Positions 43,224 through 50,746 of a DNA stretch of 64,000 nucleotides are shown one piece after another (position 1 is the stretch's first letter; the number at the start of each line of letters is the position of its first letter). The translations under genes and the position numbers were made by a program. Origin of the DNA: Chitinophaga barathri (lineage in GTDB: Bacteria; Bacteroidota; Bacteroidia; Chitinophagales; Chitinophagaceae). The DNA lies in contig NZ_RMBX01000013.1 in the NCBI RefSeq assembly GCF_003807585.1, positions 62,001 to 126,000 of the forward strand. The letters are read 5' to 3'. Below the pieces are notes generated by a model. It did no database searches. It was not told where the DNA came from and saw only the letters and a list, made by a program, of their open reading frames with translations.

Positions 43224-44825
43224 TTAAACTTTAGGCGCGGCTTCCAGTATTTCCGGATCTGCTTTGCCTGCATATTTTTCAAAGTTTTTGACAAATTGAG
43301 CGGCCAGGTCAGCAGCCTGTGCGTCATACGCGGCGCCGTCTGCCCAGGTATTGCGCGGGTCCAGTATTTCAGCGGGTACCCCCGGTACTGCTTCCGGAAT
43401 GGCTACGCCGAATACTTCGTGATTTTTGTAGGCTGTTTTATCCAGTTCGCCTTTCAGCGCGGCCGTGATCATGGCGCGGGTAAAGCTGAGTTTGATACGG
43501 TTGCCGGTGCCGTAAGGCCCGCCGGTCCAGCCGGTGTTGATCAGCCATACGTTTACGTTGTGCCGGCGCATTTTTTCACCGAGCATCTGCGCATAACGGG
43601 CGGGGTGCAAGGGAAGGAACGGTGCACCGAAACATGCGCTGAACGTGGATTTTGGTTCCGTTACGCCCGCTTCCGTGCCGGCTACTTTGGCGGTGTACCC
43701 GGAAATGAACTGGTACATGGCCTGCCCGGGCGTCAGCCTCGAAATGGGAGGCAATACGCCGTAGGCGTCGCAGGTGAGGAAGAAAAGGTTTTTCGGCACC
43801 GCGCCCACGGAGGGTTCCTTGGCGTTGCTGATATAATGCAGGGGATAAGACACACGGGTGTTTTCCGTGATCTTTTTATCCGCATAGTTAACGGTATTGG
43901 TGCCGGGGAAGAAGCCGGTATTCTCCAGCAGCGCGCCTTCGCGGATGGCATGGTAGATGGCCGGTTCTTTTTCCTCGCTCAGGTCGATGGTTTTTGCATA
44001 ACAGCCGCCTTCGAAGTTAAATACGGATGAAGGCGTCCAGCCGTGCTCGTCATCACCGATGAGCTTACGTTCGGGGTCCGCGCTGAGCGTGGTTTTGCCT
44101 GTGCCGCTGAGGCCGAAGAAAACAGCCGTATCGCCGTTTTTACCTTCATTGGCAGAGCAGTGCATGCTGAGCACGCCTTTGGTATGCGGCAACAGGTAGT
44201 TCAGAATGGTGAATACGCCTTTTTTGATCTCGCCGGTGTAAGCGGAGCCGCCGATGATGATCATCTTTTTGGTAAAGTTCACCAGGGAGAAGTTGTGCTG
44301 GCGGGTACCGTCCGTGGCGGGGTCCGCGTGCAGGCCGGGGGCCTGGATCACGGTCCAGTCAGGCTCGATGCTGTCCAGTTCTTCTTCCGCGGGGCGGATG
44401 AACATGTTGTAGGCGAATAAGTTGGCCCAGGGGGTTTCCGTGATCACACGGATGTTCAGGCGGTACTCAGGGTCCGCGCAGGCCTGGCAATCTCTTACCC
44501 AGATAGGTTTGCCGCTGAGATAACGGGTGATCTTCTGGTAAAGCCTGTCGAAGTTTTCGGGGGTGAACGGCAGGTTAAAGTCGTTCCAGTTCACGCTGTC
44601 AGCGGTGATGCTGTCTTTTACAATGAATTTGTCCTTGGGAGAACGGCCGGTAAACTCTCCTGTATTGACCATCAGGGCTCCGGTATCGCTCAGGCATCCC
44701 TGGGAAAGTGCCAGGGTTTGTGCTGTCAGCTCTTCCGGGGAGAGTTGGTAATGTGGGTCGGCTATGCTCTCTATGCCCAATTCCCGCAATTCCCTGAGTG
44801 TATCTCTAACACTGCTGATTTGCAT
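43224..44825 (-). CDS. pckA: phosphoenolpyruvate carboxykinase (ATP)
   Basis: 533 residues, normal for the ATP-type enzyme. The P-loop is G-L-S-G-T-G-K-T-T-L near residues 239-248, followed by D-D-E-H-G-W; F-T-G-R-S-P-K-D-K-F-I near residue 59 is the substrate region. PckA turns oxaloacetate into PEP and CO2 for gluconeogenesis. It has a clear own promoter and is followed by a tandem hairpin repeat instead of a simple terminator. Confidence 0.96.
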   Translation of the reverse strand: MQISSVRDTLRELRELGIESIADPHYQLSPEELTAQTLALSQGCLSDTGALMVNTGEFTGRSPKDKFIVKDSITADSVNWNDFNLPFTPENFDRLYQKITRYLSGKPIWVRDCQACADPEYRLNIRVITETPWANLFAYNMFIRPAEEELDSIEPDWTVIQAPGLHADPATDGTRQHNFSLVNFTKKMIIIGGSAYTGEIKKGVFTILNYLLPHTKGVLSMHCSANEGKNGDTAVFFGLSGTGKTTLSADPERKLIGDDEHGWTPSSVFNFEGGCYAKTIDLSEEKEPAIYHAIREGALLENTGFFPGTNTVNYADKKITENTRVSYPLHYISNAKEPSVGAVPKNLFFLTCDAYGVLPPISRLTPGQAMYQFISGYTAKVAGTEAGVTEPKSTFSACFGAPFLPLHPARYAQMLGEKMRRHNVNVWLINTGWTGGPYGTGNRIKLSFTRAMITAALKGELDKTAYKNHEVFGVAIPEAVPGVPAEILDPRNTWADGAAYDAQAADLAAQFVKNFEKYAGKADPEILEAAPKV

Positions 44826-44851
44826 AAAGAAAGATTGTTTTGGTGTATTGG

Positions 44852-44881
44852 CAAAACTATGACTTTTTTGATACTATCAAA
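44852..44881 (-). promoter_or_regulatory. pckA promoter (-33 TTTG, -7 TAGTTTTG)
   Basis: Minus strand: TTTG at 44881-44878 and TAGTTTTG at 44859-44852, 18 nt apart. The pckA ATG (44825) is 26 nt downstream. Both elements match the Bacteroidota consensus. Confidence 0.65.
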
Positions 44882-45085
44882 TTTTATGGGTGTTGCAACC
44901 TCTAAATTTGTAGAAATTCATACTTTTATACCGTCATTTTTAGATATTATTCAATTGCATCGATTTCAATTTGCCGGAAAATCAATAGAACAGCAGAATA
45001 ATTATTTGTTAATACAACACCGGTTTGGGTTAATACAGTATAACTTTTGTGTTACGCACCGCTGCTGTACTGCAAAGCGTATGTT

Positions 45086-45116
45086 TTTGCCGGTTCCTGA
45101 TTTTCCGGTAAGTTTG
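45086..45116 (+). promoter_or_regulatory. pepP promoter (-33 TTTG, -7 TAAGTTTG)
   Basis: TTTG at 45086-45089 and TAAGTTTG at 45109-45116, 19 nt apart, with the ATG at 45142. Confidence 0.6.
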
Positions 45117-45141
45117 ATCCTCCAAGACAAAAAAATCATCA

Positions 45142-46434
45142 ATGAAGTACCTGCCACTCGATCAGAAGATCTTTATCAAGAACCGTGCACGGTTTACAGC
45201 TAAAATGCAGCCTGAATCCATTGCCATCTTCAATTCCAACGACGAACTGCCCACCAATGGCGACGCACTTCATCCTTTCCGTCAGAATGCAGACCTGTAC
45301 TGGCTTACCGGTATAGACCAGGAAGATACCATGCTCGTGCTTTTTCCGGACAACCCGGACCCCAAGTACCGCGAAGTACTCGTGCTCGTACGGCCTAACG
45401 AACTGAAAGAAAAATGGGACGGCCACCGCCTCCGCCGCGAAGAAGCGCAAGCCGTTTCCGGGATAGAGACCATCGTATGGCTGGACAGCCTGGATGCCCT
45501 CCTGCAACCCTGGATCCACGAAGCCGTGAATATTTACCTCAACAGCAATGAAAATAACCGCAAGGCCAACCTCGTGCCCGTACGCGATTACCGCTACGCA
45601 CAGGAGCTGCGCGCCCGTTACCCGCTGCACCATTTCCTCCGTTCCGCGCGTATCCTCAAAGAACTGCGCTCCGTTAAAACGGAAGAGGAAATAGCCGTGC
45701 TGCAAACAGCCATAGACATTACCGAAAAGACTTTCCGCCGATTATTGCAGTTTATCAAACCCGGTGTGTTCGAACACGAGATCCACGCCGAGATCCTGCA
45801 CGAATTCCTGCGCAACCGCGCTACCGGCGAAGCTTACGGCTCCATCATCGCTTCCGGCGACAGGGCCCGTACCCTTCACTATGTAAGCAACAACCAGGAA
45901 TGTAAAGACGGGGAAGTGATCCTGATGGACTTTGGCGCGGCCTACGGCGGCTACAATGCGGACCTTACCCGCACCGTGCCGGTAAACGGGAAGTTCACCG
46001 CCCGCCAGCGCGATGTATACAACGCCTGCCTGCACCTGCACAACTATGCGAAATCCATCCTGAAACCAGGCGTCACCATCGGTAAATACCATGAAATGGT
46101 AGGCGTGGAAGCGGGGAAAGAATTCGTCAAACTGGGGCTGCTCACGGATGCGGACATCAAAAACCAGGACCCCGAAGCGCCCGCTTACCGCAAATATCTT
46201 TACCATGGCATTTCCCACCACCTGGGTGTGGATGTGCATGACCTCGGGCCTTCCTTTTTCCAGCCTATCCCGGACGGCGCGGTGCTGACCGTGGAGCCGG
46301 GGATTTATATCGAAGAGGAAAAAATGGGCATCCGCATCGAAAACAACATCTGGATCAGATCTTCCGGTAATGTGGACCTCATGAAGAACATCCCGATCAC
46401 TGCCGACGAGATCGAAGCCCTGATGAAAAAATAA
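45142..46434 (+). CDS. pepP: Xaa-Pro aminopeptidase (aminopeptidase P)
   Basis: 430 residues: an N-terminal creatinase-like domain (about 1-165) and the pita-bread metallopeptidase domain. Metal ligands are seen in M-D-F-G-A-A-Y-G-G-Y-N-A-D-L-T-R-T (two Asp, near residues 256 and 267), H-G-I-S-H-H-L-G-V-D-V-H (His near 357), T-V-E-P-G-I-Y (Glu) and I-R-I-E-N-N (Glu). The enzyme removes an N-terminal residue before proline in the cytoplasm. It is monocistronic, with a promoter upstream and a strong terminator behind. Confidence 0.93.
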   Translation: MKYLPLDQKIFIKNRARFTAKMQPESIAIFNSNDELPTNGDALHPFRQNADLYWLTGIDQEDTMLVLFPDNPDPKYREVLVLVRPNELKEKWDGHRLRREEAQAVSGIETIVWLDSLDALLQPWIHEAVNIYLNSNENNRKANLVPVRDYRYAQELRARYPLHHFLRSARILKELRSVKTEEEIAVLQTAIDITEKTFRRLLQFIKPGVFEHEIHAEILHEFLRNRATGEAYGSIIASGDRARTLHYVSNNQECKDGEVILMDFGAAYGGYNADLTRTVPVNGKFTARQRDVYNACLHLHNYAKSILKPGVTIGKYHEMVGVEAGKEFVKLGLLTDADIKNQDPEAPAYRKYLYHGISHHLGVDVHDLGPSFFQPIPDGAVLTVEPGIYIEEEKMGIRIENNIWIRSSGNVDLMKNIPITADEIEALMKK

Positions 46435-46455
46435 AACTTACGGAAAATACAAAGA

Positions 46456-46494
46456 CAGTCCCGGAAGCACCAGGCTTCCGGGACTGCTTTTTTT
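46456..46494 (+). terminator. rho-independent terminator after pepP
   Basis: Perfect 13-bp stem CAGTCCCGGAAGC / GCTTCCGGGACTG (46456-46468, 46474-46486) followed by CTTTTTTT. Confidence 0.9.
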
Positions 46495-46546
46495 ATAAAT
46501 ATCTAGTTATCAACAATAACGGTATTTTATTTATTGCATTATGCTA

Positions 46547-46678
46547 CTGACATCCTGCTGACATCCTCCGACCATCCTCCGACCGTGTTCGGTCGTAGCA
46601 AGGGTTTGAGGTACTTTCGTCGGAGGATGGCCGGAGGTTCGTCGGAGGATGGCCGGAGGATGGGCGGACAATGGGGCC
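46547..46678. repeat. degenerate tandem repeat with 11-bp period (array D)
   Basis: Consecutive 11-mers: ctgacatcctg (46547), ctgacatcctc, cgaccatcctc, cgaccgtgttc, ggtcgtagcaa, gggtttgaggt, actttcgtcgg, aggatggccgg (46624), aggttcgtcgg, aggatggccgg, aggatgggcgg, acaatggggcc. The two halves are inverted relative to each other (CCATCCTCCGAC at 46571-46582 against GTCGGAGGATGG at 46619-46630 and 46641-46652), so the array can also fold as a large hairpin. It lies between the pepP terminator and pssA. Confidence 0.7.
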
Positions 46679-46727
46679 GATTCGCCGGGAAAAATGTATA
46701 ACTTGCCCCGCTGAAGAAAACCGATCA

Positions 46728-47495
46728 ATGAAACAGATTCCTAATATCCTTACGCTTTCCAATCTTTTTTGCGGCGCGCTGGCCATCATCTTCATCCTGC
46801 ATGCGCCGGAATACATCGCGGAGTTTAATGGCACAGAATACACCGTTACCAATCCCGAACCCATCTACTGGGCTTCGGCACTGGTGGTGCTGGCCGGCAT
46901 CATCGATTTCTTTGACGGGTTTGTGGCCCGGCTGCTGAAAGTATCTTCCGCGATGGGCAGGGAGCTGGATTCACTGGCGGACGTGGTGACTTTTGGCGTA
47001 GTGCCCGGCATGATTATGTTCCGCCTGCTGCGCAGCGCATACCTGCAAACTCCTGACGTATTTGACGTTTCTTACTTCAACCTGGCCCCCGCGCTGCTGG
47101 TGCCCTGTTTTGCCGCATACCGCCTGGCCGTGTTCAACCTGGATACCCGTCAGAGCGAACATTTTATTGGCGTACCCACGCCTGCCGTAGGGTTCCTGGT
47201 GGCTTCCTTCCCGCTGATCATGCTGTACAATCCTTACAACCTGGCGCACCTGCTGGAAAACGTATGGGTATTGTACGCCATCATTGCTGTGCTCTGTTAC
47301 CTGATGGTGAGCTCGCATCCCATGATCAGCCTGAAATTCAAAAACTTCTCTGTAAAAGATAACTGGCCCCGCTTTTTGCTGGTGCTGCTGACGGTTGTGA
47401 GTATCCCCGTATTGAAGTACGCAGCGGTGCCTTTTGTGTTTATCGTTTACGTGGGGCTCTCCCTCGTAGTGCCTCCGAAGGCCAGCCATGGCTGA
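46728..47495 (+). CDS. pssA: CDP-diacylglycerol-serine O-phosphatidyltransferase
   Basis: 255 residues from ATG 46728 (M-K-Q-I-P-N-I-L-T-L-S-N-L-F, the family start); an in-frame ATG at 46671 lies inside the repeat array and is rejected. The CDP-alcohol phosphotransferase motif is D-F-F-D-G-F-V-A-R-L-L-K-V-S-S-A-M-G-R-E-L-D-S-L-A-D in two parts near residues 58-83, with all catalytic Asp residues. Six to eight membrane helices are visible. PssA makes phosphatidylserine, the precursor of phosphatidylethanolamine, in the inner membrane. Confidence 0.93.
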   Translation: MKQIPNILTLSNLFCGALAIIFILHAPEYIAEFNGTEYTVTNPEPIYWASALVVLAGIIDFFDGFVARLLKVSSAMGRELDSLADVVTFGVVPGMIMFRLLRSAYLQTPDVFDVSYFNLAPALLVPCFAAYRLAVFNLDTRQSEHFIGVPTPAVGFLVASFPLIMLYNPYNLAHLLENVWVLYAIIAVLCYLMVSSHPMISLKFKNFSVKDNWPRFLLVLLTVVSIPVLKYAAVPFVFIVYVGLSLVVPPKASHG

Positions 47496-47533
47496 TCCGC
47501 GAAATAGGTAAGCCGGAATTCGTAATAAATTGC

Positions 47534-47541
47534 TAGGTTTG
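47534..47541 (+). promoter_or_regulatory. -7 promoter box for purS
   Basis: TAGGTTTG matches TAnnTTTG; the purS ATG is 20 nt downstream (47562). No clear -33 element. Confidence 0.45.
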
Positions 47542-47561
47542 CGTCTAAATTTTTTAGAAAA

Positions 47562-47807
47562 ATGACATTTACTGCGCATATCAACGTGATGCCGTTGAAA
47601 GAACTGCTGGACCCTCAGGGTAAGGCTGTATTGGGCGGATTAAAGAACCTGGGCCTCGGAAATGTACACGACGTACGCATTGGCAAACATATTACCCTGC
47701 AGATTGAAGCTTCCAGCCGCGAAGAAGCGCAACAGATCGCCGAAAACGCCTGCCAGAAACTGCTGGCCAACCAGGTAATGGAATTTTACGAAGTTAATAT
47801 TCAATAA
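47562..47807 (+). CDS. purS: phosphoribosylformylglycinamidine synthase subunit PurS
   Basis: 81 residues, the normal PurS size. Family pattern: M-P-L-K-E-L-L-D-P-Q-G-K-A-V near residues 10-23, L-G-L-G-N-V-H-D-V-R-I-G-K near residue 30 and a C-terminal N-x-V-M-E-F-Y-E-V. PurS bridges PurL and PurQ in the FGAM synthase complex of purine synthesis. purL and purQ are not next to it. The stop is followed 2 nt later by rsmI, so the two are co-transcribed. Confidence 0.9.
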   Translation: MTFTAHINVMPLKELLDPQGKAVLGGLKNLGLGNVHDVRIGKHITLQIEASSREEAQQIAENACQKLLANQVMEFYEVNIQ

Positions 47808-47809
47808 AC

Positions 47810-48487
47810 TTGTCCAGGCTTTACCTCATTCCTTCACCCATCGGCAACCTGGCGGACATCACTTACCGGGCCGTGAAAGTATTGGAGAGCGTGGAGCTGG
47901 TGCTGGCGGAAGATACCCGTACGTCGGGCATTCTGCTTAAGCATTACAATATCAACAAGCCTGTAACACCTTATCATCAGCATAACGAACATAAGGTGTT
48001 ACAGCATCTTGTACAGCAGCTGCAAAGCGGCAAACAAATGGCCCTGCTCACAGATGCGGGCACACCGGGCGTTTCGGACCCGGGTTTCCTGCTGGTGCGG
48101 GAATGTATCCGCGAAGGAGTGCCGGTAGAATGCCTCCCCGGCGCCACCGCCTTTGTACCCGCACTGGTAAACAGCGGCATCCCCATGAACCGCTTTGCCT
48201 TTGAAGGTTTCCTTCCTCCCAAAAAAGGCCGTCATACTTTACTCACACAACTTTCTACGGAAGAACGCTGCATGGTGTTCTACGAATCTCCCCACCGCCT
48301 GGTGAAAACGCTGGAAGATTTTATCCAGTACTTAGGGCCGGACAGGCAATGCTGCGTGTCCCGCGAGCTGACCAAAATGTTTGAAGAGAACAAACGCGGT
48401 ACGCTCCGGGAAGTATGCGACTACTTCAACGAAAAAGGCGTGAAGGGTGAGATCGTGATCATCGTGGAAGGGTTTACCGGGAAGTAA
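47810..48487 (+). CDS. rsmI: 16S rRNA 2'-O-ribose C1402 methyltransferase
   Basis: 225 residues. The start is TTG 47810: an in-frame stop lies five codons upstream and no ATG fits, while the family start R-L-Y-L-I-P-S-P-I-G-N-L follows at once. Signatures: E-D-T-R-T-S-G-I-L-L near residue 34 and D-A-G-T-P-G-V-S-D-P-G near residue 80. RsmI methylates the ribose of C1402 in the ribosome decoding centre, using SAM. It ends next to the convergent nitroreductase gene without a visible terminator. Confidence 0.93.
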   Translation: MSRLYLIPSPIGNLADITYRAVKVLESVELVLAEDTRTSGILLKHYNINKPVTPYHQHNEHKVLQHLVQQLQSGKQMALLTDAGTPGVSDPGFLLVRECIREGVPVECLPGATAFVPALVNSGIPMNRFAFEGFLPPKKGRHTLLTQLSTEERCMVFYESPHRLVKTLEDFIQYLGPDRQCCVSRELTKMFEENKRGTLREVCDYFNEKGVKGEIVIIVEGFTGK

Positions 48488-49171
48488 TCAATAAAACACC
48501 GCAATTTCCTCCAACGTTTTTCTTTTCAGATCGGGCACCCAGCACTCCGCCGCGGGATAACCCACCGGCACCAGCAAAAACGCTTTTTCATTTTCAGGCC
48601 TTTCCAATAATTCCGCGAGAAAATTCATCGGGCTGGGCGTATGCGTGAGCGCCACCAATCCGGCGTTGTGAATCGCGGTGAGCAGGAAACCCGCCGCAAT
48701 ACCGATGCTTTCCTGCACGTAATAGTTGTTGTGTTTGTGACCGTCCGGCTCCGGCTCGTAAATGCGTTTGAAAAGAATGATCAGCCAGGGAGCGGTTTCG
48801 AGAAACGGTTTGTCCCAGTTGGTTTGCAAGGGCCGCAGATCTTTCAGCCACTCTTCGCTCATGCGGTTGTGATAACTTTTGTATTCTTCTTCTTCGGCTG
48901 CCGCGCGGATCTTTGTTTTTAATACAGCGTCCTGCACGGCGCAGAAAGTCCAGGGCTGCTTGTGTGCGCCGCTGGGCGCGGTGCCGGCGGAGAGTAAAAT
49001 GTTTTCGATCACTTCGCGGGGAACGGGGTTGGGGGAGAAGTCGCGCACGGTCCGCCGTTTGTCCATCCAGTGCAGCATTTCATGAGATCTGCGGATCATA
49101 TCGGGAGGCGGATACGTGTCGTGCGTATAGTCCACGAAGGGAAAACCGTCGATGATTTTTTGGGTGGGCAT
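48488..49171 (-). CDS. nitroreductase family protein (iodotyrosine deiodinase-like)
   Basis: 227 residues. The flavin-binding start is R-R-T-V-R-D-F-S near residues 39-46; A-P-S-G-A-H-K-Q-P-W-T-F near residues 66-77 and G-I-A-A-G-F-L-L-T-A-I-H-N-A-G-L near residue 157 are typical of the subgroup with iodotyrosine deiodinase and related FMN enzymes. The lid region (E-E-E-Y-K-S-Y-H-N-R-M) also fits. The bacterial substrate is unknown; dehalogenation or nitro reduction is possible. It is divergent from the eCIS operon. Confidence 0.85.
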   Translation of the reverse strand: MPTQKIIDGFPFVDYTHDTYPPPDMIRRSHEMLHWMDKRRTVRDFSPNPVPREVIENILLSAGTAPSGAHKQPWTFCAVQDAVLKTKIRAAAEEEEYKSYHNRMSEEWLKDLRPLQTNWDKPFLETAPWLIILFKRIYEPEPDGHKHNNYYVQESIGIAAGFLLTAIHNAGLVALTHTPSPMNFLAELLERPENEKAFLLVPVGYPAAECWVPDLKRKTLEEIAVFY

Positions 49172-49278
49172 AGCCAGGTTGTTTTGGTATGATTGATGAT
49201 TTCAATTTATTGAATTTTTTTGTAGATTGAATTTTATTACCTAATATTACAGGGAGCATTAAGTAGACTTTTAGAATA

Positions 49279-49357
49279 GTAGCATTACCCCAAAGGAAAA
49301 AAGCATAACAAAGAGAGTAGCATAACCCCGGTTTCATTTAACATATAGCAGGACCCC
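49279..49357. promoter_or_regulatory. three copies of an RTAGCA-x2-ACCCC motif upstream of the eCIS operon
   Basis: GTAGCATTACCCC (49279-49291), GTAGCATAACCCC (49317-49329) and ATAGCAGGACCCC (49345-49357) lie in the 200-bp gap before the first eCIS gene, with start-to-start spacing of 38 and 28 bp. Such spaced direct repeats often bind a regulator. No match to the -7 consensus TAnnTTTG is seen in this gap, so the promoter is not located. Confidence 0.4.
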
Positions 49358-49372
49358 ATAAATCTTAAATCA

Positions 49373-49966
49373 ATGATTGATCAGGTATTGAGCGCAATCA
49401 TTAGTAAGCTGAACACTTATATCGGTACCCTTGACCCTGAGGTAACCCCCGGGAACATCTCCTTTGCCGACGCGTTTCAGGATACACCTTCACAAAACCT
49501 GTCCGACAAGATCGTGGTGTCTGTTGTAAATATCCAGCAGGAGGAAAGCCTGCGCAACATCCCATTCCGCCGTACCGTGCAGGTGGCGGGCTTACCCCAG
49601 GGTGTTGAGCAGCAGGGCGAAATTTACCTGAATGTATATGTGTTGTTCAGTGCGAACAAAAACAATTACCTCACGGCATTGCAGCGCATATCGCAGGTGA
49701 TCGCGTTTTTTCAGCGGCAGTTCGTTTTTACCCCGGCGGATACGCCCGTGCTCTCGGCCCTTAACCTGAACAAACTCATCTTCGACCTGTACAGCACACG
49801 ATTTGAAGAGCTGAACCAGCTGTGGAGCGTGATGGGAGGGAAGTACATTCCTTCGGTTATCTACAAGATGCGCATGGCTGTGATACAAGACGCTCCGGTG
49901 AGCGATGCAGGCATTATTACCGAGATCAATTTACAATCCCAGATACTGAGTACACAAACTGAATAG
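49373..49966 (+). CDS. DUF4255 (Pvc16/Afp16-like) tail-terminator protein of eCIS
   Basis: 197 residues. The start I-D-Q-V-L-S-A-I-I-S-K-L-N-T-Y-I, the V-V-S-V-V-N-I-Q-Q-E-E-S-L-R-N segment near residue 47 and L-N-V-Y-V-L-F-S-A-N near residue 83 are typical of DUF4255. In PVC and Afp particles the homologue caps the end of the sheath and tube and helps set the length. It is the first gene of the cluster here, a common arrangement in Bacteroidota eCIS loci. The next gene follows after 9 nt. Confidence 0.85.
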   Translation: MIDQVLSAIISKLNTYIGTLDPEVTPGNISFADAFQDTPSQNLSDKIVVSVVNIQQEESLRNIPFRRTVQVAGLPQGVEQQGEIYLNVYVLFSANKNNYLTALQRISQVIAFFQRQFVFTPADTPVLSALNLNKLIFDLYSTRFEELNQLWSVMGGKYIPSVIYKMRMAVIQDAPVSDAGIITEINLQSQILSTQTE

Positions 49967-49975
49967 CATTCCGTT

Positions 49976-50731
49976 ATGGAAAAAATTGTTTGGAGATATA
50001 CCCCCGAATTCAGGATCAGCATCCGTATAAACGGTGCGGATCCGGGAGAAACCTTCCGCCTGCGCCCATCCCCGGCCAGCGCTGACATGATCCGTAATTA
50101 CGGGTTGCTCACCAGGCCTATACCCGGCGGGCTGATGGCGTATATGAAACAGCATCACAACGGTACCACCTGGGTGCCGGCGGTGCCTATCACCCAGCCA
50201 ATACTTTTTTCATTCTGGCTGACAGTTGCCAACGGTACACCTTTCCCCTCGATAGATTTTTTTGAGCAGGGCACGCAGCAATTGGGAAGAAAAATATTTT
50301 ATGCGAATAATCTTTCCGCTGCCGGCGCCATTGATACGAACCTGGCCGCAAATACCGTGGTGCTTACCGCCGCCGCTGCCGCGGGCAACGCGGAACGCGG
50401 CGCGCTGAGCGGCCTGCTGCTGTCCAAACGTGTAACGCCCGGAGCGTTCACACAGATAAGGGCGGGAAAAATTGCCGCCGGCGCACCGGTGAGTTTTACA
50501 CTGAACAGTCCTATCGCCGCCACCCAGGAGCTGGTAGGCCTCGATCTCCGGCTGCTGCCCAAAGGCGCGTACGTAGTGCGTCTTGAAGGCGGCGCACCGG
50601 TGGAAGAACGCGTCGTGTTCGACCAGGTGGCCGCAGGCGGGCAGGTGAGCGGCATGATCGATCTATATAAAAATGCATGGCATATGGCTCCGCAGCCGCG
50701 GGAATACAGCATTAATTTCTTAAGTACTTGA
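49976..50731 (+). CDS. eCIS-associated protein of unknown function
   Basis: 251 residues; no named family is recognised. It starts K-I-V-W-R-Y-T-P-E-F-R-I-S-I and has a middle part rich in Ala (V-V-L-T-A-A-A-A-A-G-N-A) and a C-terminal beta-rich part (L-L-P-K-G-A-Y-V-V-R-L-E-G-G) that resembles an Ig-like strand pattern. No signal peptide is present. It is wedged between the cap protein and the first sheath gene with gaps of 9 and 15 nt, so it is probably a structural or assembly part of the particle. Confidence 0.6.
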   Translation: MEKIVWRYTPEFRISIRINGADPGETFRLRPSPASADMIRNYGLLTRPIPGGLMAYMKQHHNGTTWVPAVPITQPILFSFWLTVANGTPFPSIDFFEQGTQQLGRKIFYANNLSAAGAIDTNLAANTVVLTAAAAAGNAERGALSGLLLSKRVTPGAFTQIRAGKIAAGAPVSFTLNSPIAATQELVGLDLRLLPKGAYVVRLEGGAPVEERVVFDQVAAGGQVSGMIDLYKNAWHMAPQPREYSINFLST

Positions 50732-50746
50732 TTAAACTGATTGCAC

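Larger units (their letters stand above)
44826..45141. other. divergent control region between pckA and pepP
   Basis: 316 bp without a credible gene; the 161-codon frame across it overlaps pckA antisense and has no family pattern. It holds the pckA and pepP promoters at its two ends. The AT-rich middle (44,900-45,050) has no strong hairpin or repeat that I can see. Confidence 0.6.

Noticed and set aside
44718..45203. 161-codon plus-strand frame across the pckA/pepP gap
   Set aside because: It is antisense to pckA at one end, overlaps pepP and both promoters, and shows no protein-like pattern.
46531..46864. Minus-strand frames in array D
   Set aside because: They consist of repeated Ser/Gly/Pro/His-type translations of the 11-bp array and antisense of pssA.
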